The notes below the pieces were generated by a model. It saw only the letters and a list, made by a program, of their open reading frames with translations. It was not told the origin of the DNA and made no database searches. 64,000 nt of DNA from Thalassovita aquimarina (GTDB lineage: Bacteria > Pseudomonadota > Alphaproteobacteria > Rhodobacterales > Rhodobacteraceae): contig NZ_JADMKU010000001.1 of assembly GCF_018219815.1 (NCBI RefSeq), positions 456,121-520,120 of the forward strand. Direction: 5' to 3'. Positions 47,789-56,788 of this stretch are shown here, piece by piece. Numbering within the stretch: position 1 is the stretch's first letter; the number at the start of each line of letters is the position of its first letter. A program made the position numbers and the translations under genes.

Positions 47789-49189
47789 ATGTCCTCACAA
47801 GTCGTGACCCGCTTCGCCCCCTCGCCCACCGGCTTCCTGCATATCGGCGGCGCGCGCACCGCGCTGTTCAACTGGCTCTATGCCCGCGGCCGCGGCGGCA
47901 AGTTCCTGCTTCGGATCGAAGACACCGACCGCGAACGGTCCACCCCCGAGGCGACCGCGGCGATCTTGCAGGGGCTCGACTGGCTCGGGCTGGATCATGA
48001 CGGCGAGGTCATCAGCCAGTTCGAAAACGCCGCCCGCCATGTCGAGGTCGCACAGCAACTTCTGGCCGAGGGCAAGGCCTATAAGTGCTTCGCCACCCAG
48101 GACGAAATCCAGGCCTTCCGCGATGCCGCGCGGGCCGAGGGCAAATCGACCCTCTACCGCAGCCCCTGGCGCGACGCCGATCCCGCCACCCATCCCAACG
48201 CGCCCTATGTGGTGCGGATCAAGGCGCCGCAGGGCGGCGAAACGGTAATCCGGGATCAGGTTCAGGGCGACGTGACGATCCGCAACGACCAGCTGGACGA
48301 CATGGTGCTGCTGCGCTCCGATGGCACCCCGGTCTACATGCTGGCCGTCGTCGTCGATGACCATGATATGGGCGTGACCCACGTGATCCGCGGCGACGAC
48401 CACCTGAACAATGCCGCGCGCCAGATGATGATCTATGACGCCATGGGCTGGGACGTGCCGGTCTGGGCGCATATCCCGCTGATCCACGGGCCGGACGGCA
48501 AGAAGCTCAGCAAGCGCCACGGCGCGCTTGGCGTCGATGAATACCAGAAAATGGGCTACCCGGCGGCCGGCATGCGCAATTACCTGGCCCGCCTGGGCTG
48601 GAGCCACGGCGACGATGAATTCTTCACCGACGCGCAGGCCAAGGAATGGTTCGACCTGGGCGGAATCGGCAAATCCCCGGCCCGGTTCGATTTCAAGAAG
48701 CTGGAAAACCTCAGCGGTCAGCATATCGCCGCGTCGGACGATGCTGCGCTGCTGCATGAGCTGCAGGCCTTCCTTGCCGCGACCGATCAACCGGCTTTGA
48801 GCGACGACAAGATCGTAGTTCTACGTAAGGCGATGTACTGCCTCAAAACCGGAGCCAAAACTTTCCCGCAACTGATTGAAAAGGCTGAATTTGCACTTGC
48901 GGACCGGCCGATCGAGCCGGATGCGAAAGCGGCCAAGAACCTGGACGATGTATCCCGTAGTATACTGATGGAATTGACGCCGCATTTGCAAAATGCTAGC
49001 TGGTCGCGGAACGATCTGGAAGGCATCGCCAACCAGTTCGCGGAATCGCGGGACATGAAGTTCGGCAAGTTTGCTGCCCCCCTCAGGGCAGCATTGGCGG
49101 GCCGCACGGCAACTCCCAGCGTTTTCGACATGATGTTGGTCCTTGGCCGGGAAGAAACGATCGCCCGACTGACCGACGCCGCAGGCTGA
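47789..49189 (+). CDS. gltX: glutamate-tRNA ligase
   Basis: The 466-residue class I synthetase has the HIGH-type motif in [19 protein letters not shown] and the KMSKS-type [10 protein letters not shown] 47789 has GAAAGGTTAATCC upstream; an eight-codon longer frame exists. From about base 48800 to the stop, codon choice becomes visibly less GC-biased (GTA, CTA, CGT, ATA, AGT), unlike the first two thirds, although the frame and length are intact. The C-terminal anticodon-binding domain maps to that part. Confidence 0.94.
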   Translation: MSSQVVTRFAPSPTGFLHIGGARTALFNWLYARGRGGKFLLRIEDTDRERSTPEATAAILQGLDWLGLDHDGEVISQFENAARHVEVAQQLLAEGKAYKCFATQDEIQAFRDAARAEGKSTLYRSPWRDADPATHPNAPYVVRIKAPQGGETVIRDQVQGDVTIRNDQLDDMVLLRSDGTPVYMLAVVVDDHDMGVTHVIRGDDHLNNAARQMMIYDAMGWDVPVWAHIPLIHGPDGKKLSKRHGALGVDEYQKMGYPAAGMRNYLARLGWSHGDDEFFTDAQAKEWFDLGGIGKSPARFDFKKLENLSGQHIAASDDAALLHELQAFLAATDQPALSDDKIVVLRKAMYCLKTGAKTFPQLIEKAEFALADRPIEPDAKAAKNLDDVSRSILMELTPHLQNASWSRNDLEGIANQFAESRDMKFGKFAAPLRAALAGRTATPSVFDMMLVLGREETIARLTDAAG

Positions 49190-49274
49190 AGGGCACAGCG
49201 CCCCCGCGCTTCGCGCAACAAGAATATAAATGCCCGGCCGTCCGGCTAAAGGGCCTCGTGATGAAGGGAATACA

Positions 49275-50570
49275 ATGACCGAATCCACCAAAACCGCAAC
49301 GCTGAGTTTTGACGGCAAGACGCTTGAATTGCCCATGTTCACCCCGACCGCTGGCCCCGATGTAATCGACATCCGCAAGCTCTACGCCCAGGGTCACGTG
49401 TTCACCTATGACCCCGGTTTCACCTCGACCGCGTCCTGCGACAGCACCATCACCTTCATCGACGGCGACGAAGGCGTGCTGCTGCATCGCGGTTACCCGA
49501 TCGACCAGCTGGCCGGTAAATCGCATTTCCTCGAAGTGTGCTACCTGCTGCTTTACGGTGAACTGCCCTCGGCTGCGGAACTGGAAAAGTTCGAAACCAC
49601 CATCACCCGCCACACCATGATCCACGAACAGATGCACAATTTCTTCCGTGGCTTCCGCCGCGATGCGCATCCGATGGCGATCATGGTTGGCGTCGTGGGC
49701 GCGATGGCGGCCTTCTATCACGATTCGACCGACGTGTCGGACCCGCATCAGCGCGAGGTCGCCTCGCATCGCTTGATCGCCAAGATGCCGACCATCGCCG
49801 CGATGGCCTATAAGTATTCGGTCGGCCAGCCCTTCGTGTATCCGCGCAACGATCTGGATTACGCGGCGAACTTCCTGCACATGTGCTTCAGCGTGCCGGC
49901 CGAGGAATACCACGTGAACCCGATCCTGAGCCGCGCGATGGACCGGATCTTCACCCTGCATGCCGACCACGAACAGAACGCATCGACCTCGACCGTGCGT
50001 CTGGCCTCCTCTTCGGGCGCCAACCCGTTCGCCTGTATCGCCGCCGGCATCGCCTGCCTGTGGGGTCCGGCCCATGGCGGCGCCAACCAGGCCTGCCTGG
50101 AAATGCTGCGCGAAATCGGCACCGTCGATCGCATCCCCGAATTCATCGCGCGCGCCAAGGACAAGAACGATCCCTTCCGTCTGATGGGCTTTGGCCACCG
50201 GGTCTACAAAAACACCGACCCGCGCGCCAAGGTTCTGAAACAGTCGGCCGACGAGGTGCTGGAACTGCTGGGCGTCGAGGACAACCCGCTGCTGCAGGTC
50301 GCCAAGGAACTGGAAAAAACCGCCCTCAACGACCCCTATTTCAAAGAGAAGAAGCTGTTCCCGAACGTCGACTTCTACTCGGGCATCATCCTCGAGGCGA
50401 TGGGCTTCCCGACCTCGATGTTCACCCCGATCTTCGCGCTGTCGCGCACCGTCGGCTGGGTCAGCCAGTGGAAGGAAATGATCGGCGATCCGCAGAACAA
50501 GATTGGCCGCCCGCGTCAGCTGTATCTGGGCGAAACCGCCCGCGATTACGTGGACGTGGAAAACCGCTGA
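49275..50570 (+). CDS. gltA: citrate synthase
   Basis: The 431-residue enzyme condenses oxaloacetate and acetyl-CoA. Family landmarks are [31 protein letters not shown] with catalytic His, [15 protein letters not shown] and [16 protein letters not shown]; a late Asp lies in [13 protein letters not shown]. It belongs to the hexameric type II group of Gram-negatives. ATG 49275 has GAAGGGAATAC upstream. A strong terminator follows. Confidence 0.96.
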   Translation: MTESTKTATLSFDGKTLELPMFTPTAGPDVIDIRKLYAQGHVFTYDPGFTSTASCDSTITFIDGDEGVLLHRGYPIDQLAGKSHFLEVCYLLLYGELPSAAELEKFETTITRHTMIHEQMHNFFRGFRRDAHPMAIMVGVVGAMAAFYHDSTDVSDPHQREVASHRLIAKMPTIAAMAYKYSVGQPFVYPRNDLDYAANFLHMCFSVPAEEYHVNPILSRAMDRIFTLHADHEQNASTSTVRLASSSGANPFACIAAGIACLWGPAHGGANQACLEMLREIGTVDRIPEFIARAKDKNDPFRLMGFGHRVYKNTDPRAKVLKQSADEVLELLGVEDNPLLQVAKELEKTALNDPYFKEKKLFPNVDFYSGIILEAMGFPTSMFTPIFALSRTVGWVSQWKEMIGDPQNKIGRPRQLYLGETARDYVDVENR

Positions 50571-50594
50571 TTCCCGCACGCAGGCATTTTTGAG

Positions 50595-50624
50595 AAAGGG
50601 CACCTGGTTTTAGGTGCCCTTTTC
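50595..50624 (+). terminator. Rho-independent terminator of gltA
   Basis: AAAGGGCACCT (50595-50605) pairs exactly with AGGTGCCCTTT (50612-50622) over a GGTTTT loop and continues in T. It lies 25 bases past the gltA stop. Confidence 0.9.
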
Positions 50625-50644
50625 TCTGTCCGATAAGCTTGGCG

Positions 50645-50877
50645 GACAGGACTTTAGTTCTGTCAAACTTCCCGACGACACGGGCCGAAAACCCGCGATC
50701 GGCACCCGTTTTTGAGGACTGAAATACAGCATCGACGCAGCAACAGCGACTCAGGCCAGTGCCAAAACATCGCCACAATCCAAGGACTTATCATCCCGAA
50801 CGGGATGACAGTGCGAATTGTGAAACACCACTGTATCGCAGGCATCGACAATGCCGCCCTGATTGCGGCATTTTTTT
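50645..50877 (+). ncRNA. candidate structured small RNA between gltA and the acidic duplicated-domain gene
   Basis: The 387-base gap after gltA holds three plus-strand hairpins and a final terminator. These are GACAGGAC-TTTA-GTTCTGTC (50645-50664), a palindrome TCATCCC-GAAC-GGGATGA (50791-50808), and ATGCCGC-CCTGATT-GCGGCAT with seven T (50851-50877). A terminator with no gene in front of it suggests a separate transcript. A 24-codon frame (MTVRIVKHHC...) ends exactly in the T-run and could be a leader peptide instead. No promoter was pinned down. Confidence 0.4.
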
Positions 50878-50957
50878 GACCCCTCTCCACGCACTCAGCT
50901 ACTTTAGGATATTGCTTGATCTCTTATGTCTGCCTTCATCCTGAGGGGAAGTTCCCA

Positions 50958-52088
50958 ATGGCATCCACCACCGAAACATCATCTGAATCGTTGACCCTGC
51001 TGCTGGGGTGCGATCCGCAGGTCGAACTCACGGTCGTGCAGAACGGAGCTGGCACGCTGACCGATCCCTATACGTTGCACTTCACCCTCACCAATCCCGA
51101 AACCGGGGAACCGGTGGATATCGACGGTCTCTTTTTCGACTTCGCCGACGACACGCTGATCGACGCATCGCAGGTCTATCCGGGCGTCAACGAACCCGTG
51201 GACGATATGTACGGGTCCGATACACCGATGGTGACCGGTTTCGATACCGGTGATGGCGATCAGGACGCGCTGCCCTGCGGCGTGGAAGTCGAGGGCAGCT
51301 ATGACGCCATGCTGCAATTCGGGCTGGAAGACGACAGTTCGGCAGGCTGCACCGACGAGGTGCAATTCACCCTTTGGAGCGAAGAACCCGGCGGTATCGG
51401 CATCGACGATCTCGACCTCGGCAGTTTCGCGGTGGTCGTGGAAGACGGTTCCGGCGACGGCTGGGTTCTGTCGCCGAATGACGGCGAGGGCGAAGTAACC
51501 GGCGACACCGACGTCATTGCCGGGGAAATCGATGGCCAGACGGATATCGAGCTCACCCTCACCGAGGAATTGAACGAAGACACCGGATTGACCGAAATCC
51601 GCGTCGACCTGTCGGTCGGTGAAGACGGCGACATCGGCGATCTGCGCGGTTTCTTCCTGAATATCGAAGACGAAAGCCTGTTGAACGGGCTCAGCGTCAC
51701 CGGCGACGAAGTGACCGGGTCGCAATTCGACGCAAACAATGTCAGCAACCTCGGCCACGGCGTGAACATGAATGGCGAAGCCGGGGAATTCGACCTTGGC
51801 ATCTTGCTGGGCACGAACGGCATTTCCCAAGACGACCTGCAGCAGGTCAGCTTCACCCTCGGCCACGAAAGCGAAAACCTGAGCGTCGAGGATTTCGCCG
51901 GCGAAAGCTTCGGCGTTCGGTTGACCTCGGTCGGGGACGAAGACGGCGAGCGCGAAGACAGCCTGAAGCTGACCGGCGATCTGGGCGATCTCCTGATCCC
52001 GCCCTGTCCGGATCAATACGAGGTGGACATTCCCGAAGATTGTCAGTGCGATGACCTGGCGCAGGATGACGATATGCTGATCGCCTGA
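50958..52088 (+). CDS. acidic protein with an internally duplicated domain, unknown function
   Basis: The 376-residue, strongly acidic protein has no signal peptide or membrane helix. Two copies of a beta-rich domain are visible: DGLFFDFADDTLI (56-68) and DEVQFTLWSEE...SFAVVVEDG (133-164) recur as RGFFLNIEDESLL (230-242) and QQVSFTLGHES...SFGVRLTSVG (295-326). The domain resembles non-RTX parts of roseobacter secreted RTX-type proteins, but no nonapeptide repeats are present. It ends with a Cys/Asp-rich tail (CPDQYEVDIPEDCQCDD). ATG 50958 has GAGGGGAAGTTCCC upstream. Confidence 0.7.
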   Translation: MASTTETSSESLTLLLGCDPQVELTVVQNGAGTLTDPYTLHFTLTNPETGEPVDIDGLFFDFADDTLIDASQVYPGVNEPVDDMYGSDTPMVTGFDTGDGDQDALPCGVEVEGSYDAMLQFGLEDDSSAGCTDEVQFTLWSEEPGGIGIDDLDLGSFAVVVEDGSGDGWVLSPNDGEGEVTGDTDVIAGEIDGQTDIELTLTEELNEDTGLTEIRVDLSVGEDGDIGDLRGFFLNIEDESLLNGLSVTGDEVTGSQFDANNVSNLGHGVNMNGEAGEFDLGILLGTNGISQDDLQQVSFTLGHESENLSVEDFAGESFGVRLTSVGDEDGEREDSLKLTGDLGDLLIPPCPDQYEVDIPEDCQCDDLAQDDDMLIA

Positions 52089-52164
52089 TCAATCGTCGTT
52101 TTCGCGGGACCTATCCCTATTGAAAGTGCACCATAAGGCGCCCTTTTCGCTTGCAACGGTCGGC

Positions 52165-52938
52165 TCAGCGCCCTTCGAAATGCGGCGGGCGCTTTTCGGT
52201 GAAGGCCAGCACGCCTTCCTTGAAATCGCGGCTCTGGCCGCAGGCGCCCTGCTTGCGGCCCTCGACTTCCAGCTGCCGTTCCAGCGTGTTGTCCCAGCTG
52301 CCACGGATCGCTTCCTTGACATGGGCATAGGCCAGCGACGGCCCCTTCGCCAGATGCGCCGCGCGGGCCTGCCAGACGCTTTCGAATTCGCCGTCGGCCA
52401 CCGCTTCCCAGATCATGCCCCATTCGTCGGCCTGCCGCGCACTGATCTTGTCGGCGAACAAAGCCGCCCCCATCGCCTTGGCCATACCCATGTTGCGCGT
52501 CATCCAGTAGGTGCCGCCGGCGTCGGGGATCAGTCCGATCCGGGTAAAGGCCTGCATGAAATAGGCGCTTTCGGTGGCGATCACCACGTCGGCGGCCAGC
52601 GCAAGGTTGGCCCCTGCCCCAGCCGCGGGACCGTTGACCGCGCAGATGGTCGGGATCGGGCAATCGTAGATCGCCTTCAGCATCGGCGCGTATTCGTCGC
52701 GCAGGGTGCGTTCCAGGTCCAGGTTGGCCGCACTGGCCCGGTCGCTCAGATCCTGGCCGGAGCAGAACGCCTTGCCCGCGCCGGTGATCACCAGAACCCG
52801 CGCCTTCTTGGCGGCTTCCTGCGCGGCATCGGCGATCTCGGCCCGCATCCGGGTGTTGAGCGCGTTCATCTTGTCGGCCCGGTTCAGCGTCAGAACCGCG
52901 ATATCTTCTTCGATGGCAAGGGTAATCGTTTCGTACAT
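52165..52938 (-). CDS. enoyl-CoA hydratase/isomerase, PaaG-like
   Basis: The 257-residue crotonase has the oxyanion-hole segments GAGKAFCSGQDLSDR and GPAAGAGANLALAADVV. The D at SGQDLSD and the FTRIGLIPDAGGTYWM region resemble PaaG, the ring-epoxide isomerase of aerobic phenylacetate breakdown, but no paa genes are in the window, so a general hydratase/isomerase remains possible. It follows ccmH on the same strand after a 67-base gap. Confidence 0.8.
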   Translation of the reverse strand: MYETITLAIEEDIAVLTLNRADKMNALNTRMRAEIADAAQEAAKKARVLVITGAGKAFCSGQDLSDRASAANLDLERTLRDEYAPMLKAIYDCPIPTICAVNGPAAGAGANLALAADVVIATESAYFMQAFTRIGLIPDAGGTYWMTRNMGMAKAMGAALFADKISARQADEWGMIWEAVADGEFESVWQARAAHLAKGPSLAYAHVKEAIRGSWDNTLERQLEVEGRKQGACGQSRDFKEGVLAFTEKRPPHFEGR

Positions 52939-53005
52939 GGGGCGTGCCTCCTCTGGTGGCCGGAATATAACCGACCGCGCGGTAGGCTAAAACCCCAACC
53001 CGGCG

Positions 53006-53458
53006 TCAGTCGTCCATAATTTCGGCCAACCGCGCCTTTTCCTCGTCGCTCAGCGCCTCGATCTTCCGCTCCGGCGTGGCCTGACGGCGCCGCAGATAGA
53101 CCAATCCCAATCCCAGCCCGGCAATCAGCATGATCGGCCCGGCCGCCCAAAGAACCCAGTTGGCGCCGCGCGCAGTCGGGTTCAGCAGCACGTATTCGCC
53201 ATAGCGATCGACGATATAAGCCACGGCCTCTTCGTCGCTGTCGCCCGCAACCAGCCGTTCGCGCACCAATAGCCGCAGGTCGCGAGCGAGTTCGGCGTTG
53301 GAATCGTCAATATTTTCATTGCGGCAGACGAGGCAGCGCAAGTCCTTGGAAATCACCCGCGCCCGCGCTTCCAGCTCGGGATCGTCGAGGATTTCGTCGG
53401 GCTGCACCGCCCAGACAGGCGCTGCGACAAGGATCAGGGCAAGGATCAGGCGCTTCAT
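53006..53458 (-). CDS. ccmH: cytochrome c maturation protein CcmH (CycL)
   Basis: The 150-residue protein has a signal peptide (MKRLILALILVAAPVWA), the redox motif LRCLVCRNENIDDSNAEL and a C-terminal membrane helix (VLWAAGPIMLIAGLGLGLVYL). It reduces apocytochrome cysteines for heme ligation. ATG 53458 overlaps the ccmF stop by four bases; the 37 codons of open frame upstream are antisense to nothing useful and are rejected. Confidence 0.94.
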   Translation of the reverse strand: MKRLILALILVAAPVWAVQPDEILDDPELEARARVISKDLRCLVCRNENIDDSNAELARDLRLLVRERLVAGDSDEEAVAYIVDRYGEYVLLNPTARGANWVLWAAGPIMLIAGLGLGLVYLRRRQATPERKIEALSDEEKARLAEIMDD

Positions 53459-55416
53459 TCGGCGGGTACTCCGGCGGCGGTCATCTTGCGGGCGCCGGCG
53501 GCGACGCGGTAGCGGCGGTCGGAAAGGCTCAGCACGCCGCCAATCGCCATCAGGATTGCCCCGCCCCATATCCAGTTGGACAGCGGTTTGTAATAGCTGC
53601 GCACGGCCCAGCCGCCATCGTCCTGCGGATCACCGATCACAACGTAGATGTCGCGCAGGATCCCGTTGTCGATCCCCGCTTCGGTTGTCGGCATCCCGGA
53701 TACCGGATAGGTCCGTTTTTCCGGATGCAGCGTCGAAATGGCCTTCCCGTCCTTTGACAGGCTCACCGTTCCCATGGTCGAAATGTAGTTCGGTCCCTGT
53801 ACCCGGTCGACACTGTCCAGAACCAGCGTGTAACCGGCGATTTCGAACGGCTCGCCGGTCTGCACCACCCGGATGTCTTCCTGTTCCCAGGCCATCAGCC
53901 CGGCAATAGCCAGCATGACCACTCCGAGGCCGGAATGGGCCACCGACTTGCCCCAATCGGCGCGTGGCAACCGCATCAGCCGCTTAAACCCGGATTTCCC
54001 GGTGCGTGTCCAAAGATCAACCGCCGCCCCGAAGATCAGCCAGCTGCCAAGGAACAGACCCACCGGCCCCAGCAGCGACCGGCCCGACTGTACCGCCCAA
54101 CTCAACCCGGCCAGCGCCAGTGCCAGCACGAAGGCCGGCAACAGCTTCTTGAAGGTGCGGCCGAGCGAGGCACGCTTCCAAGGCAGCATCGCGCCCACCG
54201 GCAGGATCAGCCCGAGGGCCACCATGAACGGGGTGAATGCCATGTTGAAGAACGGCGCGCCGACCGACAGCTTGCGGCCAAAGGCGATCTCGGCCACCAG
54301 CGGCCATATCGTGCCGATGAAGACCACGAAGGCGGCGACCGCGAGAAGGATATTGTTCACCACCAGCCCGCTTTCACGGCTGACCACGCTGAACACGCCC
54401 TTCGCCTCCATCGCGCCGGCGCGCGCCGCGTAAAGCGTCAGGGCACCGCCCATGAAGACCGCGAGGATCGCCAGGATGAACACCCCGCGCTCCGGGTCAT
54501 TGGCAAAGGCATGAACGCTGGTGATCACGCCGGAACGCACGATGAAGGTACCGATCAGCGAAAATCCGAAAGCCATGATGGCCAGAAGGATGGTCCAGCT
54601 TTTCAAGGATTCGCGTTTTTCCACCACGATGGCCGAATGCAGCAGGGCAGCGGCGATCAGCCAGGGCATGAAGGAGGCGTTTTCGACCGGGTCCCAGAAC
54701 CAGAAGCCACCCCAGCCAAGTTCGTAATAGGCCCACCACGATCCGAGCCCGATCCCGATGGTCAGGAAAATCCAGGCCGCCAGCGTCCAGGGCCGCACCC
54801 AACGCGCCCATGCGGCATCGACCCGGCCCTCGATCAGCGCCGCGACGGCGAAGGAAAACGCCATCGAAAGCCCGACATAGCCAAGGTAAAGGAACGGCGG
54901 ATGGAAGGCCAAACCGGGGTCCTGCAGCAGCGGGTTCAGGCCCTCGCCGTCAAACGGCGGCGCCGCCATGCGCAAAAACGGGTTCGAGGTGAACAGGATG
55001 AAGCCGTAAAACGCCACCCCGATCGCCGACTGAACCGCCAGCACCCGCGCCTTCAGCGTCGGCGGCAGGGCGCCGCCGAACCACGCGGCGGTGGCGCCGA
55101 ACAGGCTCAGGATCAGCACCCAAAGCAGCATCGATCCCTCGTGATTGCCCCAGACGCCGGACACCTTGTAGAGCATCGGCTTCAACGAATGAGAATTCAA
55201 CACCACCAGCCGAAGCGAAAAATCCGAGGTGACAAAGGCATAGGTCAGCGCGGCAAAGGAAAAGGCAACCAGCAGGAACTGCGCGTTCGCCGCCGGTTCG
55301 GCAACCGCCATCCAGCCGGGCCAACGCTTATGCGCGCCGATCAAGGGAACCACCACCTGCACGCAGGCGACGAGGAAGGCGAGGACGAGGGCGAAGTGGC
55401 CGAGTTCTGTAATCAT
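53455..55416 (-). CDS. ccmF: cytochrome c heme lyase subunit CcmF
   Basis: The 653-residue membrane protein has about fifteen hydrophobic helices and the tryptophan-rich heme-handling motif WGGFWFWDPVENASFMPWL, with conserved GSWWAYYELG before it. With CcmH it attaches heme delivered by CcmE to apocytochromes c. In this locus a holin and an endolysin gene separate it from ccmE. GGGGC lies just before the ATG. Confidence 0.95.
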   Translation of the reverse strand: MITELGHFALVLAFLVACVQVVVPLIGAHKRWPGWMAVAEPAANAQFLLVAFSFAALTYAFVTSDFSLRLVVLNSHSLKPMLYKVSGVWGNHEGSMLLWVLILSLFGATAAWFGGALPPTLKARVLAVQSAIGVAFYGFILFTSNPFLRMAAPPFDGEGLNPLLQDPGLAFHPPFLYLGYVGLSMAFSFAVAALIEGRVDAAWARWVRPWTLAAWIFLTIGIGLGSWWAYYELGWGGFWFWDPVENASFMPWLIAAALLHSAIVVEKRESLKSWTILLAIMAFGFSLIGTFIVRSGVITSVHAFANDPERGVFILAILAVFMGGALTLYAARAGAMEAKGVFSVVSRESGLVVNNILLAVAAFVVFIGTIWPLVAEIAFGRKLSVGAPFFNMAFTPFMVALGLILPVGAMLPWKRASLGRTFKKLLPAFVLALALAGLSWAVQSGRSLLGPVGLFLGSWLIFGAAVDLWTRTGKSGFKRLMRLPRADWGKSVAHSGLGVVMLAIAGLMAWEQEDIRVVQTGEPFEIAGYTLVLDSVDRVQGPNYISTMGTVSLSKDGKAISTLHPEKRTYPVSGMPTTEAGIDNGILRDIYVVIGDPQDDGGWAVRSYYKPLSNWIWGGAILMAIGGVLSLSDRRYRVAAGARKMTAAGVPAE

Positions 55417-55549
55417 GCCCCGGTTATAGAGCTTTGACTTTGGCGGGCCAATGGAATTTAGACCGTAGGGTTGATCACATTGTCGCGGGGTCGATGGACG
55501 GGGGCAGCGCCCGGCACGGTTTTCGCGGCATGCTCAGGTTTCGGGAACG

Positions 55550-56110
55550 CTACCGCGTCTCCCGCCAGTCCTCCAGTGCGCGGTTGTGTTTCGGGGTGAG
55601 CGTATCCAGCGCCAACGTGGCGTCGCTACCGGTATCGGCCCGTTCCCCCAGCCGTTCCAGAACCGCCACGTTCGTCATCACCTGCGGCACGCGGGCGATG
55701 GTTTCCGTAAGTCGGGATTGGAATTCCTGTCCCTTGGCCTGATGCCGCGCGCCGAAATAGAACGACACGATCGCCCCCAAAAGCCACCACAAGGGATCGG
55801 GCACCAGCGCGATTCCCTGCATCCGGGTCGCGAACCACGCCGGGTCGGCCATCGCCGCCACGAACAGCCCCAGCGTACCAAGCGCCAGCCCCGGCCGCGG
55901 CAACCGGTTCACCGCATCCATCAGCCGGTCGAACCGGCCGCGTTGCGTTGGGTAAAATTCCGCGCCGAACTGGTGCAGCGCCGCCGCACGCGCCTGCGCC
56001 GCGCGAATTTCGCCGGCCTCAGTGTTTTCGCGAAACACCTCCACCGTTTTGCGCAATTCCCGCAGTCCCGGGCCGAACAGCAGGTCGAACAAACGCGCCA
56101 TCAGTCCCAT
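55550..56110 (-). CDS. holin family protein (GTA-type holin)
   Basis: The 186-residue protein has hydrophobic segments PGLALGTLGLFVAAMADPAW and LWWLLGAIVSFYFGARH and an amphipathic N-terminus (MARLFDLLFGPGLRELRKTV). This matches the three-helix holins linked to release of gene transfer agents in Rhodobacterales (Pfam GTA_holin_3TM by resemblance). It should open the inner membrane for the endolysin. Its start lies inside the end of the endolysin gene (10-base overlap). No GTA capsid cluster is in the window. Confidence 0.78.
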   Translation of the reverse strand: MGLMARLFDLLFGPGLRELRKTVEVFRENTEAGEIRAAQARAAALHQFGAEFYPTQRGRFDRLMDAVNRLPRPGLALGTLGLFVAAMADPAWFATRMQGIALVPDPLWWLLGAIVSFYFGARHQAKGQEFQSRLTETIARVPQVMTNVAVLERLGERADTGSDATLALDTLTPKHNRALEDWRETR

Positions 56111-56712
56111 TTCGCCACCCTTTCTCTGAATTCCGCGTCGCTCAGGTGATACCGCGGCGCGATGAAGGTCTCGGCCCGTTTTATCCAGCCGCCCTTGCCG
56201 CCCGAGCGGGTGCGGGCATATTTGCGGCTTGCCGGGCGGGCGTCGGCCAGCCGGAAGTAGTAGTTGCGCCGCGCGATACCGTAGGCATCGGCCAGATGAC
56301 CCGGTGCCGCCCGCACCGCCGCCTGCGCCGCATCCGCTGTCTGCGGCCCGATAATCCCGGCGACGGCGACATCGTGTCCCATCTGGCGCAACAGCCGTTG
56401 CAGGATCTTCACCGCGTTGGCGCCGGCGTTCACGTACATGTCGAAAACGCTGGGCTGCAGCAGTTCGGGAAGCCGGGCGATGCCAGGTTTGTGGAAATAG
56501 TCGGTCAGGAAGATGTCGACCGCACGGTCCCTGCCGAGCGCGCGCAGATCGGACACATCCACATCGCCGTCACCGTCCAGATCCAGCCCGAGCCTGCGTA
56601 ACGTGTGAATGGTTACCCCGTGCTTCGTCACGCCACCCGAATCGTCGGGATCGTCGACGAAGCCGCCTTCGCGCGCCACGATCCCCTCCGCGATCTTCCT
56701 GACATCCAACAT
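56101..56712 (-). CDS. holin-associated N-acetylmuramidase (glycoside hydrolase 108 type endolysin)
   Basis: The 203-residue enzyme should cut peptidoglycan for cell lysis. The catalytic glutamate is E15 in AREGGFVDDPDDSGG, followed by TKHGVTIHTLRRLG. Residues 44-56 (DLDGDGDVDVSDL) look like an EF-hand/dockerin calcium loop inside the catalytic domain. The C-terminal half has a PG_binding_3-type segment (GIIGPQTADAAQ). ATG 56712 follows directly after a hairpin with a T-run; GTG 56727 is an in-frame alternative inside the hairpin. Paired with the overlapping holin gene. Confidence 0.85.
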   Translation of the reverse strand: MLDVRKIAEGIVAREGGFVDDPDDSGGVTKHGVTIHTLRRLGLDLDGDGDVDVSDLRALGRDRAVDIFLTDYFHKPGIARLPELLQPSVFDMYVNAGANAVKILQRLLRQMGHDVAVAGIIGPQTADAAQAAVRAAPGHLADAYGIARRNYYFRLADARPASRKYARTRSGGKGGWIKRAETFIAPRYHLSDAEFRERVAKWD

Positions 56713-56713
56713 G

Positions 56714-56752
56714 AAAAACCCCAGCACTGCCCATTACGGGATCAGGCTGGGG
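56714..56752 (-). terminator. terminator-like hairpin between ccmE and the endolysin start
   Basis: On the minus strand CCCCAGC (56752-56746) pairs exactly with GCTGGGG (56725-56719); an inner CCC/GGG adds to the stem, and five T follow, two bases before the endolysin ATG. It stands 37 bases past the ccmE stop. The TGGGG of its 3' arm is also the only visible Shine-Dalgarno for the endolysin. Confidence 0.7.
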
Positions 56753-56788
56753 CGAAAGGGTTAAGCGCGGGCAAATGTCCCGCTCGGA

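Noticed and set aside
50663..50890. 75-codon minus-strand frame after gltA
   Set aside because: No ribosome site, it runs antisense through a plus-strand terminator, and the translation has no recognisable family features.
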